A stretch of DNA of 64,000 bases from JBBBNV01 sp037137075 (GTDB lineage Bacteria; Bacillota; Bacilli; Paenibacillales; NBRC-103111): positions 1 to 64,000 of the forward strand of contig NZ_JBBBNV010000020.1 in NCBI RefSeq assembly GCF_037137075.1, read 5' to 3'. The notes under the pieces are model-generated. The model did no database searches. It had not been told where the DNA came from and was given only the letters and a program-made list of their open reading frames with translations. This document shows, piece by piece, positions 39,717 through 48,359 of the stretch. The translations under genes and the position numbers were made by a program. How positions within the stretch are numbered: position 1 is the stretch's first letter; every line of letters starts with the position of its first letter.

Positions 39717-41627
39717 ATGGAACCGATTCGAAAGCAGGAAACGAGCCGGGAGAATATCCGTTTGCGCTTGAAAGAAAGCTTCCCCGTGTGGCTCGGGCAG
39801 CTGGAGCGCCGTTTTTTCCATATAAGAGGGGCTGTGTTTTTGTGTGATGAACACGGAGTTCTGATTGAGTTTCGTACTTCTTATGAATGCAGCCCGCAGC
39901 AGCTGGCGCAAATGGGCCTGAAGAGGGGGGCGGACTGGTCTGACCTGAATAGCGGAGATAATGCTGTGATGGCCTGTTTGGCCTCCAAGCAGCCTGAAAT
40001 TCAAAGCTTTCCGATACAACTGGCGGATATGCCGGAACTGGAGCTGGCGGTAACGCCAATCCTGGTTGAAAATTGCGGCTGTGTGCTGGGGATGCTGTAT
40101 ACCTGGGAGCCGGGAATCGACTTCAGGAACGCTATCCGGAGCCTGGAGCTGTCCTACACCGCATCGTTCATGCTATATGAGGAACAAGAAACGAATACCA
40201 GTCTCACCCTGGTAAGGCAGCAGTTGGAGAAAGAAGCGATGTTTCGTGACTATATGTATCAAATTACGAAGAAGCTTCATTCCAATATCGATGTTGATTC
40301 GGTTTTGGCGGATATGGTTGCCAGCATCAAGAACCTGTTTCCTCAAGTAACGGTTGATCTGTATTTGTCTCAGGACAACCAGAGCACCTCGATTCCGGTC
40401 AAGCCGCTTCATTTTCATAACAGCGAGGATGATATTTGCACCCGTGCCTTTATGGAGGGACAGCTTATTATTGAGCAGGGCTCTCTCGGGAAGTACCGGG
40501 CCGTCGCAGTTCCTCTATGCGGCAAACAAGGGGTATATGGAGTTCTGCATATCCACATTCATGACGGTAAGCTGGGCCAATCGGACATTCAATTCATTTC
40601 GATGCTGGCCGATACCGCCGGAAGCGCCTTTGAGAACGCCAAGCTGTACGAGCAGTCGAATCTGCTCATCCACGAATTGCGATTAATTAATGAGATTACC
40701 AAGTGCCTGAATCAGAGTCTCAAGCTGAATGAAATTTTCAACTATGCCTGCAGCGAGCTTCTCAAAATATTCGAGGCCGAATACTGCTGTATTCTGGAGC
40801 AGGATCCGAACCGTCCAGAAGAGCTTGTGGTGAAAGCCAGCAATCTGCCGGGATTATATGAAGAGCAATTCTCCTCTACCTCCGGATTCTCGGGCATTTT
40901 ATTCTCGACCAAAGAGCCGCTCATTATTTCCGACTACAAAGCCAGCGCCAAAGTAGAATCCAAGCTGATGGAGCTGACAGGCTCACATTCCCTTATCGCT
41001 TCTCCGATATTGGTCGGTGGGGAGGTTGCCGGCATTATTATGGTGACCCACCGGACAGCGAACTATTTTTCCTACGAGAATTACAAGCTGCTTCAAATGC
41101 TGTGCGTCCACATCAGCCTCGCGATTTCCAATGCTTCTCTCCACGCTGAAGTGAAAAGAATGGTCATTACCGATCATTTGACCGGGCTGCATGCCCGCCA
41201 TTATTTGGACGAGCAAATCAATCTTCTACAGAAAAAGGATTTTTGCGGATCGCTCATCGTGGTCGATATTGACCTGTTCAAGACGGTGAATGATACGTAT
41301 GGCCATCAAATCGGCGATAAAATCTTGATTCAAGTGAGCGGTATTATTCGTTCCTCGATCCGAAGCCAGGACATTGCGGCCCGGTGGGGCGGAGAAGAAC
41401 TGGCGATATACCTGCCGCAAATCAGCAAAAATCAGGCATTACGGATTGCGGAACGGATTCGGGCGCGGGTGGAAGAAGAAACGAGTCCGAGGGTAACTGT
41501 ATCCTGCGGCGTTTCGGAATGGAACTGGGAAGAAGAACGGGTTACGGTGGAATCGCTGTTTTACAAAGCGGACATGGCGCTGTATGAAGCAAAAAACGGC
41601 GGACGCAATCAAGTGCAGCTCGGATAA
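39717..41627 (+). CDS. GAF-GAF-GGDEF diguanylate cyclase
   Basis: The 636-residue protein starts at ATG 39717 after AGAAGGAG. Two GAF-like sensory regions (about 155-310 and 325-455) precede a GGDEF domain (about 465-636). The active site is intact as RWGGEEL near 560, with DIDLFKTVNDTYGHQIGD upstream. There is no transmembrane segment, so it should be a cytosolic cyclic-di-GMP synthase responding to a small ligand. No RxxD inhibitory site is obvious before GGEEL. It is probably monocistronic. Confidence 0.92.
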   Translation: MEPIRKQETSRENIRLRLKESFPVWLGQLERRFFHIRGAVFLCDEHGVLIEFRTSYECSPQQLAQMGLKRGADWSDLNSGDNAVMACLASKQPEIQSFPIQLADMPELELAVTPILVENCGCVLGMLYTWEPGIDFRNAIRSLELSYTASFMLYEEQETNTSLTLVRQQLEKEAMFRDYMYQITKKLHSNIDVDSVLADMVASIKNLFPQVTVDLYLSQDNQSTSIPVKPLHFHNSEDDICTRAFMEGQLIIEQGSLGKYRAVAVPLCGKQGVYGVLHIHIHDGKLGQSDIQFISMLADTAGSAFENAKLYEQSNLLIHELRLINEITKCLNQSLKLNEIFNYACSELLKIFEAEYCCILEQDPNRPEELVVKASNLPGLYEEQFSSTSGFSGILFSTKEPLIISDYKASAKVESKLMELTGSHSLIASPILVGGEVAGIIMVTHRTANYFSYENYKLLQMLCVHISLAISNASLHAEVKRMVITDHLTGLHARHYLDEQINLLQKKDFCGSLIVVDIDLFKTVNDTYGHQIGDKILIQVSGIIRSSIRSQDIAARWGGEELAIYLPQISKNQALRIAERIRARVEEETSPRVTVSCGVSEWNWEEERVTVESLFYKADMALYEAKNGGRNQVQLG

Positions 41628-41646
41628 TCAAACGAGGAACAAGAAT

Positions 41647-41691
41647 AACAACCTTCTTCATGGAAACGCTAAACGTGAAGGAGGTTGTTTT
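41647..41691 (+). promoter_or_regulatory. Hairpin that hides the lipoprotein ribosome site
   Basis: AACAACCTTCTTCA pairs with TGAAGGAGGTTGTT (one wobble) around a short loop, and TTTTT follows. The 3' arm contains the AAGGAGG ribosome site of the next gene. It can act as terminator of the GGDEF transcript and, in read-through RNA, as a translation block. Confidence 0.6.
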
Positions 41692-41694
41692 TCG

Positions 41695-42483
41695 ATGGGC
41701 AATCAAAAAACAGGCAGGCGAACCGTAAAAATCATGTCGGCCGTGCTTGGCGTTGCGGCGGCTTGTTCGGCTTGCACAGCGGGTACGGGAACAGCAAATC
41801 CCGAGCAGGCGCTGAGCCAGGCGATTTCAGGCATAAAAGGGAAGAGCGCGTATGCGTTTCAGGGAAAGTCCGAGCTGAAAATTGAAGGCACAACCTATGT
41901 GAATCAGGTCGGATTCGAAGGTTATGTTCAAAATAACCGGCTCATTCAAACGAGCGGGCTTCCCCAGACGGCCGCCGCCGGTTCCTCTGAACCGGGAGCA
42001 GCGTGGAGCCCGATGCAAAAGCTGGAGCAGTTTGAGCAATCCGCCGGCAGAGTCCGCGAAAATAAAGAGCTGTCCCGCGGAGGTGTTACCGTGCTGGACC
42101 TGGAGCTAACCCCGGAGGAATCCAAGAACGAGTGGAGCAGCCGGACAGCCGCGCTGCAGCAAACCCCGGAGGAGCGGGTAGCCTCATTCCGCAAAATGCA
42201 CCGTCTCAGCGACAAGGAGGCGGATGCAATGAAGCAAGAACTGCAGGCAGCCACTCAGGACTATCAGACCGAGCTGCAGGACATGCTGCGTACCTTATCC
42301 GTACAGACGCTCCACCGAATTTGGATAGACAACGCGACATCCCTGCCCAAAAAGCTGGAGACCCGATCCACGCTCCGTTATGAGACAGCGGGCACGCCCC
42401 GGGAAGAAACAACGACAGACAGCTATGAATTCCGGGAAGCTTCAGGCGGCTTGCTGCCGTCCAGCCAGGCGGTAAAGAAATAA
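41695..42483 (+). CDS. Putative lipoprotein of unknown function
   Basis: The 262-residue protein starts at ATG 41695. The N-terminus has a twin-basic, hydrophobic signal (GRRTVKIMSAVLGVAAACSAC) with a lipobox ending at one of two Cys residues near 24-28. The mature part is hydrophilic, with a repeating Gln/Glu-rich helix (about 130-200). LQTAK-like strands such as YAFQGKSELKIEGTTYVNQVGF recall LolA/outer-surface carrier folds of other Paenibacillus lipoproteins, but I cannot name a family. Confidence 0.65.
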   Translation: MGNQKTGRRTVKIMSAVLGVAAACSACTAGTGTANPEQALSQAISGIKGKSAYAFQGKSELKIEGTTYVNQVGFEGYVQNNRLIQTSGLPQTAAAGSSEPGAAWSPMQKLEQFEQSAGRVRENKELSRGGVTVLDLELTPEESKNEWSSRTAALQQTPEERVASFRKMHRLSDKEADAMKQELQAATQDYQTELQDMLRTLSVQTLHRIWIDNATSLPKKLETRSTLRYETAGTPREETTTDSYEFREASGGLLPSSQAVKK

Positions 42484-42497
42484 TTCCGTTAAAGCCG

Positions 42498-42605
42498 AAG
42501 AACCTTGAGGTTCCCTGTACGGACTGTGACCGGCAAGAGGAGCGGTTGAAGCGCGCCTTGTTCTTGTTACAGTTCTAATCAACAGGGAATTTACAAGGTT
42601 CTTTT
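42498..42605. repeat. Long nested inverted repeat (structured RNA or MITE-like)
   Basis: AAGAACCTTG (42498-42507) pairs with CAAGGTTCTT (42594-42603), TTCCCTGT (42511-42518) with ACAGGGAA (42582-42589), and GGACTGT (42521-42527) with ACAGTTC (42569-42575). The whole is one imperfect 108-bp hairpin followed by TTTT. It lies between convergent genes. It is larger than an ordinary terminator; a small mobile repeat or a structured RNA are options. Confidence 0.55.
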
Positions 42606-42646
42606 AGGTTATTGCCGCATGTGGTTCAACTGACCGCCGTCGTGCA

Positions 42647-42686
42647 GCAAAGCACCGCGCGCCGAGAGCTGCGCGCGGTGCTTTGC
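42647..42686. terminator. Bidirectional terminator between convergent genes
   Basis: A perfect 16-bp stem (GCAAAGCACCGCGCGC / GCGCGCGGTGCTTTGC, 8-base loop) ends one base before the aminopeptidase stop codon. Confidence 0.75.
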
Positions 42687-43808
42687 TTAGGAGGATTTTA
42701 AATGATCGGGATTTAACGGCTCAAGCTCCGGGATGACGAACAGCCCGTCCTTCCGGATCAGCCGGTTGTCAAAGTACAGCTCGCCGCCGCCGTACTCCGG
42801 CCGTTGAATGAGCACCAGATCCCAGTGAATGGAGGAGCGGTTGCCGTTATCCGCCTGCTCGTAAGCCTGGCCGGGAGTGAAATGAATGCTGCCGGCAATT
42901 TTCTCATCAAACAAGATATCCTTCATCGGATGCAGAATATACGGATTGACGCCGACGGCGAATTCACCGATATAGCGTGCGCCTTCATCCGTGTCCAGAA
43001 TGCGGTTCAGCCGCTCGGTATCGTTGGCGGATGCCTCTACAATTTTACCGTTTTCAAACCGGAGCTTCACGTTTTCGAACACGAAGCCGTTGTACGGGCT
43101 CGGAGTGTTATAGGCAATGACCCCGTTTACCGATAGTTTGACGGGAGAGCAGAATACTTCTCCGTCCGGAATGTTCATTTCCCCTGCGCACTTGATGGCG
43201 GGAATGTCCTTGATGGAGAAGGTCAGGTCGGTGCCGTTTCCGGTCAAACGCACGCTATCCGTCTTGTTCATCAGCTGAACGAGAGCGTCCATGCTCGCGT
43301 TCATTCTGGAATAATCCATGGTGCACACATCGAAATACAGCTTCTCGAACGCATCGGTGCTCATGGAGGCCAGCTGAGACATGGACGGCGAGGGGTAGCG
43401 CAAGACAACCCATTTCGTATTTTTTACACGGATGCTGGAGTGGACATGATGGTTGTACAAGGTATTGTAAAGCTTCATCTTGGCATCAGGCACATCGGAT
43501 AGCTCATAGATGTTATTCCCGCCGCGCACACCGATGTACGCCTGCATCATGCTCATCTGCCGGGCGTCGAATTCAGCCCAGGTTCTTATCTGCGCCTCTG
43601 TCGCATCCAGCAGCAGCTCCCGGATAATTTGATGATCCCGAACATTGACGAACGGATGGCCTCCGGCGGCATGTATTTTTTGAACGAGAGCCCGGACCAG
43701 GGCGTTGTCAATCCCGAAAGCCTCGACAAGCACATTCTCCCCGGGCTGGACTGTGGTTGAATAATTGACCAGAACATCCGCGAGGCGTTCTAATCTTGGA
43801 TCTAACAT
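42687..43808 (-). CDS. M29-family aminopeptidase
   Basis: The 373-residue protein starts at ATG 43808 after AAAGGTGG. Family M29 (AmpS/PepS) features: LADVLVNYSTTVQPGENVLVEAF at the N-terminus, GNGTDLTFSIKD, CAGEMNIPDGEVFCSPV (metal ligand Glu), and the C-terminal SSIHWDLVL with metal-binding His/Asp. It cleaves N-terminal residues from peptides in the cytosol using two metal ions. It is single and convergent with the lipoprotein gene. Confidence 0.9.
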   Translation of the reverse strand: MLDPRLERLADVLVNYSTTVQPGENVLVEAFGIDNALVRALVQKIHAAGGHPFVNVRDHQIIRELLLDATEAQIRTWAEFDARQMSMMQAYIGVRGGNNIYELSDVPDAKMKLYNTLYNHHVHSSIRVKNTKWVVLRYPSPSMSQLASMSTDAFEKLYFDVCTMDYSRMNASMDALVQLMNKTDSVRLTGNGTDLTFSIKDIPAIKCAGEMNIPDGEVFCSPVKLSVNGVIAYNTPSPYNGFVFENVKLRFENGKIVEASANDTERLNRILDTDEGARYIGEFAVGVNPYILHPMKDILFDEKIAGSIHFTPGQAYEQADNGNRSSIHWDLVLIQRPEYGGGELYFDNRLIRKDGLFVIPELEPLNPDHLKSS

Positions 43809-44132
43809 CGCTAATCCCACCTTTGTTATGATTAGTTATTCACCTGTGCTATGGTTATTATAGACAATTCCCCGCACAAATCCTAATCGTTTTTGCTTCA
43901 CGCAGCATGAAATTTTCCGCCCCGGACGGGGGACGCTAAGAGCGGAAGCGAACATGCCTGAACCTGGAATCTGTATTCCCTTATTCCTGAAAATGGCATC
44001 CTCAAAACGGCGGACGGCGGAGGTGGGTGCAAGGAAACATTTGCTTGCGCTGTGAGCGGTTCCAATGTATCATAGGAAACAAGAAGCTTGGCTTTTATAA
44101 TTGACACTGATAATTGACAGGAGGATTTCCTT
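43809..44132. other. Divergent intergenic region
   Basis: The region between the aminopeptidase and the HPr-like gene holds divergent promoters that I cannot place with certainty. TTTATAATTG near 44093-44102 may be the -10 of the HPr-like gene. A CCGCCCCGG/CGGGG self-complementary patch lies near 43918-43932. No gene is supported. Confidence 0.35.
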
Positions 44133-44381
44133 ATGACGAATACAAGTAATGCAGCTGTTGTGGAAATTTCCAAAACGGCCAATAAGTTCCGTTCATCGAT
44201 CGTGCTTCAGTACGATAACAAATTTATTGATGTCAAAAGCATCCTGGGCTTGTTCACGACGCTGCTGGATACGGGCAAATACGATTTGCACGTGCATGGT
44301 CCGGATGCGAATGAGGCAAAAGCCGCGATGAGCGAAGTTTTTGCAAAGCACAACCTGGCGATTAACGTCATTGAAGACTAA
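44133..44381 (+). CDS. HPr/Crh-like protein without catalytic histidine
   Basis: The 82-residue protein starts after CAGGAGG. The fold is HPr-like from the first helix on (TANKFRSSIVLQYDNKFIDV, KSILGLFTTLL, EAKAAMSEVF). The N-terminal strand and loop that carry His15 in HPr are replaced by VVEISK, so it cannot transfer phosphate from PEP by the usual route. The regulatory serine context (Ser46 in KSILGL) is kept. It may act like Crh in catabolite control or be a diverged relative. Confidence 0.8.
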   Translation: MTNTSNAAVVEISKTANKFRSSIVLQYDNKFIDVKSILGLFTTLLDTGKYDLHVHGPDANEAKAAMSEVFAKHNLAINVIED

Positions 44382-44540
44382 TCCGATTGCCATACATGTA
44401 AGCGACAGGAGCATTTTCCGTTGTATAGATGGAAAATGTTCTTTTTATTTTGAACTGCAGCATTCTCTTGTGTATTGTCCCGTTTTCGTCTAAACTTAGG
44501 ATAAGAGCACGGAAGAGCAAGTAGGACAGGGGGAAATGGG

Positions 44541-44840
44541 ATGTCATCATCGGAATTGTCGGTGGATCTTGCCGCCAAAGCGTATAATCTTCTGCAGGAA
44601 GATGCGAATAAAATTGCCAAACTGATTGAAGTACAAATGGACACACTGACCAATCGCCGCTGTCCGTTGTACGAAGAAGTATTGGATACACAAATGTACG
44701 GTTTGTCACGGGAAATTGATTTTGCGGTGCGGGCCGGGCTTATCGTGGAGTCGGACGGCAAAGCGATTTTGGCTGCATTGGAACGCAATTTGGCCAAATT
44801 GTACGAAGCGCTTAACTATAAAAAAGAACAACAATCCTAA
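44541..44840 (+). CDS. ylaN: YlaN-family protein (UPF0358)
   Basis: The 99-residue helical protein matches YlaN of Bacillus subtilis across its length: the block CPLYEEVLDTQMYGLSREID is nearly invariant in the family. YlaN is known to be needed under iron-limited growth and to interact with Fur in related bacteria. The start follows AGGACAGGGGG. A terminator follows directly, so it is monocistronic. Confidence 0.92.
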   Translation: MSSSELSVDLAAKAYNLLQEDANKIAKLIEVQMDTLTNRRCPLYEEVLDTQMYGLSREIDFAVRAGLIVESDGKAILAALERNLAKLYEALNYKKEQQS

Positions 44841-44841
44841 C

Positions 44842-44870
44842 AAAAAGCAGCCCGCCCGGAGCTGCTTTTT
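44842..44870 (+). terminator. ylaN terminator
   Basis: AGCAGC and GCTGCT form a stem around a CG-rich loop, followed by TTTTTT. Confidence 0.75.
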
Positions 44871-44890
44871 TGTATGCGCACACGATGAAG

Positions 44891-45940
44891 TTAGACGAGG
44901 AAAAACGCGATTCCAAGAATGACATAGACGACCAGCAGCAGGACGCCTTCATACCAGTTGGTCCGGCCGTCACGTGAGATGGAAGCGGCGATAAACACGC
45001 TGGTGCCGATGGCCACAAGCTCATAGGTCGAGAACACCATATCCATCGGGCTGCCGTACAGCCAGCTTACAAAAATAAGCACCGGCGCCACAAACAAGGC
45101 CACCTGCAGGCTGCTGCCGACAGCAATTTCAACGGCGGCGCCGATTTTGTTTTTCATCGCCATGAAGATGGCCGCGCTGTGCTCGGCGGCGTTGCCGATA
45201 ATGGCAATCAGGAATGCTCCGACGAACAGCTCGGATAGTCCGAAGCGCTGACTAAACGGCTCTACGGAGCCGACCAGCCATTCGCTGATAAAGGCGACCA
45301 TGACAGTGGCCAGGATGAGGAACAGGACGGACTTGCCCTTGGACCACATCGGTTCAGCGTGCTCGACGGCTTCATCAGCAAGCTCATCCTTATGGGTTAC
45401 CATGGAGAAGATGAGCCACAAAATATAGGCCAAAATGAGGATGCCCGCCACCAGCAGGCTGAAAAGCTCATTTTCCCAACGGACAAGGCTGCTTTTGAAC
45501 ACCGCCGGAATAAAAAGAGCAATAACGGCCAGCAGCATCAAGGAGGCGCTGGAGCCGGCTAGCATCGCATTGTAGCTCTGGACCTTGTACTTCAGGCCGC
45601 CTAGAAGGACGCTGAGCCCGAGGACCAGCAGCAGGTTCCCGATAATCGAGCCGGTGATGCTGGCTTTGACCAGCTCGTGCATTGACGGGCCTTCCCGAAT
45701 GAGGAAAATGGCGATGATGAGCTCGACGGCGTTACCGAAGGTGGCATTCAGGAAGCCGCCAAGCCGTTCACCCGCATAGTGCGCGACACTCTCCGTCGCT
45801 TTGCCCATAAAAGCCGCCGCAAACACGACGGCCAGGGACGCTAAAATCAGCTGTACTGTTCCATCCCAATGTGAATAATGGGCTATGCCGCTAATGACAA
45901 AAAAACCAAGAAGCAGCCCATAGAACAATTTTCGTTTCAT
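44891..45940 (-). CDS. Calcium/proton antiporter (CaCA family)
   Basis: The 349-residue membrane protein probably starts at ATG 45940 (KRKLFYGLLLGFFVISG) after GGGGTGATC; an upstream ATG is in frame but poorly placed. Two inverted halves each have the CaCA alpha repeat: GGFLNATFGNAVELIIAIF (about 82-100) and IAIIGNAAEHSAAIFMAMKN (about 258-277). Ten or eleven transmembrane helices are expected. It exports Ca2+ in exchange for H+. A charged loop (KDELADEAVEHAEP) separates the halves. Confidence 0.92.
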   Translation of the reverse strand: MKRKLFYGLLLGFFVISGIAHYSHWDGTVQLILASLAVVFAAAFMGKATESVAHYAGERLGGFLNATFGNAVELIIAIFLIREGPSMHELVKASITGSIIGNLLLVLGLSVLLGGLKYKVQSYNAMLAGSSASLMLLAVIALFIPAVFKSSLVRWENELFSLLVAGILILAYILWLIFSMVTHKDELADEAVEHAEPMWSKGKSVLFLILATVMVAFISEWLVGSVEPFSQRFGLSELFVGAFLIAIIGNAAEHSAAIFMAMKNKIGAAVEIAVGSSLQVALFVAPVLIFVSWLYGSPMDMVFSTYELVAIGTSVFIAASISRDGRTNWYEGVLLLVVYVILGIAFFLV

Positions 45941-46101
45941 TGCGACGATCACCCCGTGAAATATGACAATCATTGCCTTCCAAAATCACCTCCTTACTAT
46001 ACCCGAAAATAGTCGAAAAACAAAATGAAATTCACCAAATGTTGCCTGCGGGACCAATCTGATTTAAAATAGAAGTGATAACCGACGAAAGGGTGAGTAC
46101 A

Positions 46102-46488
46102 ATGACGGAACAAGAACAAACAGGCAACATTCGTATTTCTGATGATGTAGTGGCAACCATTGCCGGCTTGGCAGCCCTTGAAACACCAGGCATTTCCGGT
46201 ATGTCGGGAGGCATTTCCGAAGGATTGGCGAAACGGCTTAGCGGTAAGAATGTCCAAAAGGGAGTTTCCGTCGAAGTAGGCCAGGTGGAGGCGGCGATTG
46301 ATTTGCGGGTCATCGTCAACTATGGCTCCCAAATTCAGGATGTTTGTCGCGATTTGCAGGAAAATGTACGGGAAGCCGTCGAGAATATGACCGGTCTTTC
46401 AGTTGTTGAAGTCAATGTCAAGGTCGAGGGCGTCGCTTTTAAGGAAGAAGAAGTGGTCGAAGAAAAAGAGTATCCGCGCATTAAATAA
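46102..46488 (+). CDS. Asp23/Gls24 family protein
   Basis: The 128-residue protein starts at ATG 46102 after AAAGGGTGAG. Asp23 hallmarks: ISDDVVATIAGLAALETPGI, VSVEVGQVEAAIDLRVIVNYG, REAVENMTGLSVVEVNVKVEGV. The family includes envelope-stress-associated, membrane-tethered proteins in Gram-positive bacteria. Tail acidic (EEEVVEEKE). Confidence 0.9.
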   Translation: MTEQEQTGNIRISDDVVATIAGLAALETPGISGMSGGISEGLAKRLSGKNVQKGVSVEVGQVEAAIDLRVIVNYGSQIQDVCRDLQENVREAVENMTGLSVVEVNVKVEGVAFKEEEVVEEKEYPRIK

Positions 46489-46585
46489 GCTCCGGGCGCA
46501 GTTTGAGCGGGCTTAATCAATTCCATGGCTCTAAGCGTCCAGCAAAGAATCGTCACTGGCGGAGCATCTGATGTCCCTTCGCGAA

Positions 46586-46628
46586 GGACGGCTGCACAGC
46601 CGTCCCGAGGGGATTAGATGCTTTTTTT
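46586..46628 (+). terminator. Terminator of the Asp23 gene
   Basis: GGACGGCT and AGCCGTCC make a stem with loop GCAC; TTTTTTT lies 15 bases downstream. Confidence 0.5.
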
Positions 46629-46661
46629 AGTTGGACTAAGGTGTAGTGCTGGTAGCGCATG

Positions 46662-46722
46662 AAAAAAGAGAACGTAATCCCGGGAGTGAAAACCGTCTTG
46701 ATTACGCTCTCTTCTTTTTTTC
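46662..46722. terminator. Bidirectional terminator overlapping the ftsW end
   Basis: AGAGAACGTAATC and GATTACGCTCTCT pair over a 20-base loop, flanked by A and T runs. The right arm lies in the last codons of the leftward ftsW gene. Confidence 0.65.
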
Positions 46723-47862
46723 GCTTGCCGATTCTCGCGTTGCTTCGCGGGAAATGGAAAGCAGAATCCCCATGGAAGCCATCATCACCAGCAGGGACGA
46801 GCCCCCGTAACTGATGAACGGCAGTGTAACACCGGTAATCGGAATCGTTCCGGTTACGCCTCCGATGTTTATCAATGCCTGCACGGCTACAAGTCCCATA
46901 ATTCCGATGCCAATCAGGGTTCCCTGAATGTCCGGACTACGCAGGGCAACGATGAAGCCCCGCCATATAAACAACAGGTACACGGTTAAAAATAAAAAGC
47001 TGCCGAGAAACCCAAGCTCTTCCCCGATAATCGCAAATATAAAATCGTTGTGCGGCTCGGGCAAGTAGTGCAGCTTCTGGATGCTTTGGCCGATGCCCGT
47101 CCCTGTGAAGCCGCCATGTCCAAGGGCATACAGCGACTGGATAAGCTGATAGCCATCGCCCAACCGATCTTCCCACGGGTTCAGGTACGAGGTGAGCCGG
47201 GCTACCCGATAGCCGGGGCCGTCTTCGCTCGTGAGCAGGTATAGGGTCGAGAATAAACCGGAAATTCCGCCTAGAATGCCGCCGGTTACAAACAGCTGCT
47301 TCAAATCGGCGCCGCCGGCAATAATGACAATCAGCGCGCAGCTGAGCAGAATCATGCAGGAGCCGAAATCGGGCTGAAGCATAATGAGGCCGCATACGAA
47401 GCCGAGAATAATAAGCACCGGAAGCAGGCCTTTTTGAAAATCCCGAAACCGCTCGCCCTTTTTCTGAATCAAGGAAGACAAATATAAAATAACCGCCAGC
47501 TTGGCGAATTCTGTCGGTTGGATTTGGAACGAGCCGAAGATGGGAAGCCAGCTCTTGGCCCCTTTGGTCTCTTCAGCGATGAACAGTACAGTGAACAACA
47601 GAACGACGACCACAGCAAAGTACGGAATAAAGAAGCGCTTCAGCCTCTGAAAAGGGATGTTCATCAGCGCCAGCATCCCAACGGTGCCGAGACCGGCAAA
47701 CAGCACTTGCTTTTTCGTAAAGTACAGCGCATCGTTCAGAAATTTCGGGTTGGATACGGCCATCATGGAGCTGGCGCTGAACACCATAATGATGCCAAAG
47801 CCGACCAACAAAAAGGTGAGAAACAACAACAGGAAATCCGGCGTTCCTCTGCCTCGGCTCAT
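46702..47862 (-). CDS. ftsW: FtsW/RodA/SpoVE-family glycosyltransferase, FtsW type
   Basis: The 386-residue SEDS protein has about ten transmembrane helices. Conserved parts: GIIMVFSASS near the first helix, the large outer loop with KGAKSWLPIFGSFQIQPTEFAKLA, LQPDFGS (catalytic-region Asp), LPEPHNDFIFAIIGEELG and TGVTLPFISYGGSSLL. It polymerises lipid II for septal or elongation wall. FtsW, RodA and SpoVE are hard to separate by eye; the Ser/Lys-rich tail favours FtsW. Upstream, a yugN-like gene lies 7 bp away, so they may form an operon. Confidence 0.9.
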   Translation of the reverse strand: MSRGRGTPDFLLLFLTFLLVGFGIIMVFSASSMMAVSNPKFLNDALYFTKKQVLFAGLGTVGMLALMNIPFQRLKRFFIPYFAVVVVLLFTVLFIAEETKGAKSWLPIFGSFQIQPTEFAKLAVILYLSSLIQKKGERFRDFQKGLLPVLIILGFVCGLIMLQPDFGSCMILLSCALIVIIAGGADLKQLFVTGGILGGISGLFSTLYLLTSEDGPGYRVARLTSYLNPWEDRLGDGYQLIQSLYALGHGGFTGTGIGQSIQKLHYLPEPHNDFIFAIIGEELGFLGSFLFLTVYLLFIWRGFIVALRSPDIQGTLIGIGIMGLVAVQALINIGGVTGTIPITGVTLPFISYGGSSLLVMMASMGILLSISREATRESASEKKKRA

Positions 47863-47869
47863 ATCCCGC

Positions 47870-48211
47870 TTATGCGCTCAGCTTCTTTTTAAGCTCAGTG
47901 AGCTTTTGTTTGGATGCCTGCAGCACAGGGTCCGGGATCGGGGAATTGTAATCCAGGCCATGCGGGAAGGTTGTTACACCGATATATGCATCTTCCAGCA
48001 CGAGAAGGGTATCCGGCGATTCCATTTTGCCCTCTGTTACACGGGTATTGACGCGCAGATAAAATTCCTGGCTGTTATGTACGATTTTGTAATCGTAAGT
48101 GGCACGGTTGTACTCCCATTGCCAGCGTACGAAGCCGATGCTGTCCGCCGCTTTGTCCAAATGGTACAAATCCGTGGTAAGACCTTTTACTTCGGATTGT
48201 TCGATGATCAT
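47870..48211 (-). CDS. YugN-family protein
   Basis: The 113-residue protein starts at ATG 48211 after GGGAGGAATTC. YugN-like features: IGFVRWQWEYNRATYDYKI, FYLRVNTRVTEG, LLVLEDAYIGVTTFPHGLDY and a Lys-rich C-terminal helix. The family is conserved in Bacillales and has no assigned role. It is transcribed together with ftsW (7 bp apart). Confidence 0.85.
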   Translation of the reverse strand: MIIEQSEVKGLTTDLYHLDKAADSIGFVRWQWEYNRATYDYKIVHNSQEFYLRVNTRVTEGKMESPDTLLVLEDAYIGVTTFPHGLDYNSPIPDPVLQASKQKLTELKKKLSA

Positions 48212-48359
48212 AATTCGTGAATTCCTCCCAAAGTGAATGCTTTTGTCTTTATTGATGCCTTTAATTATGATAGTATGTTTCCTGAACTTGTGCAAGCGCG
48301 CGGCGTGAATGAATAAGACGGCCTTGCGAAAATTACAACATGTCAAGGGGGTCTCTACA

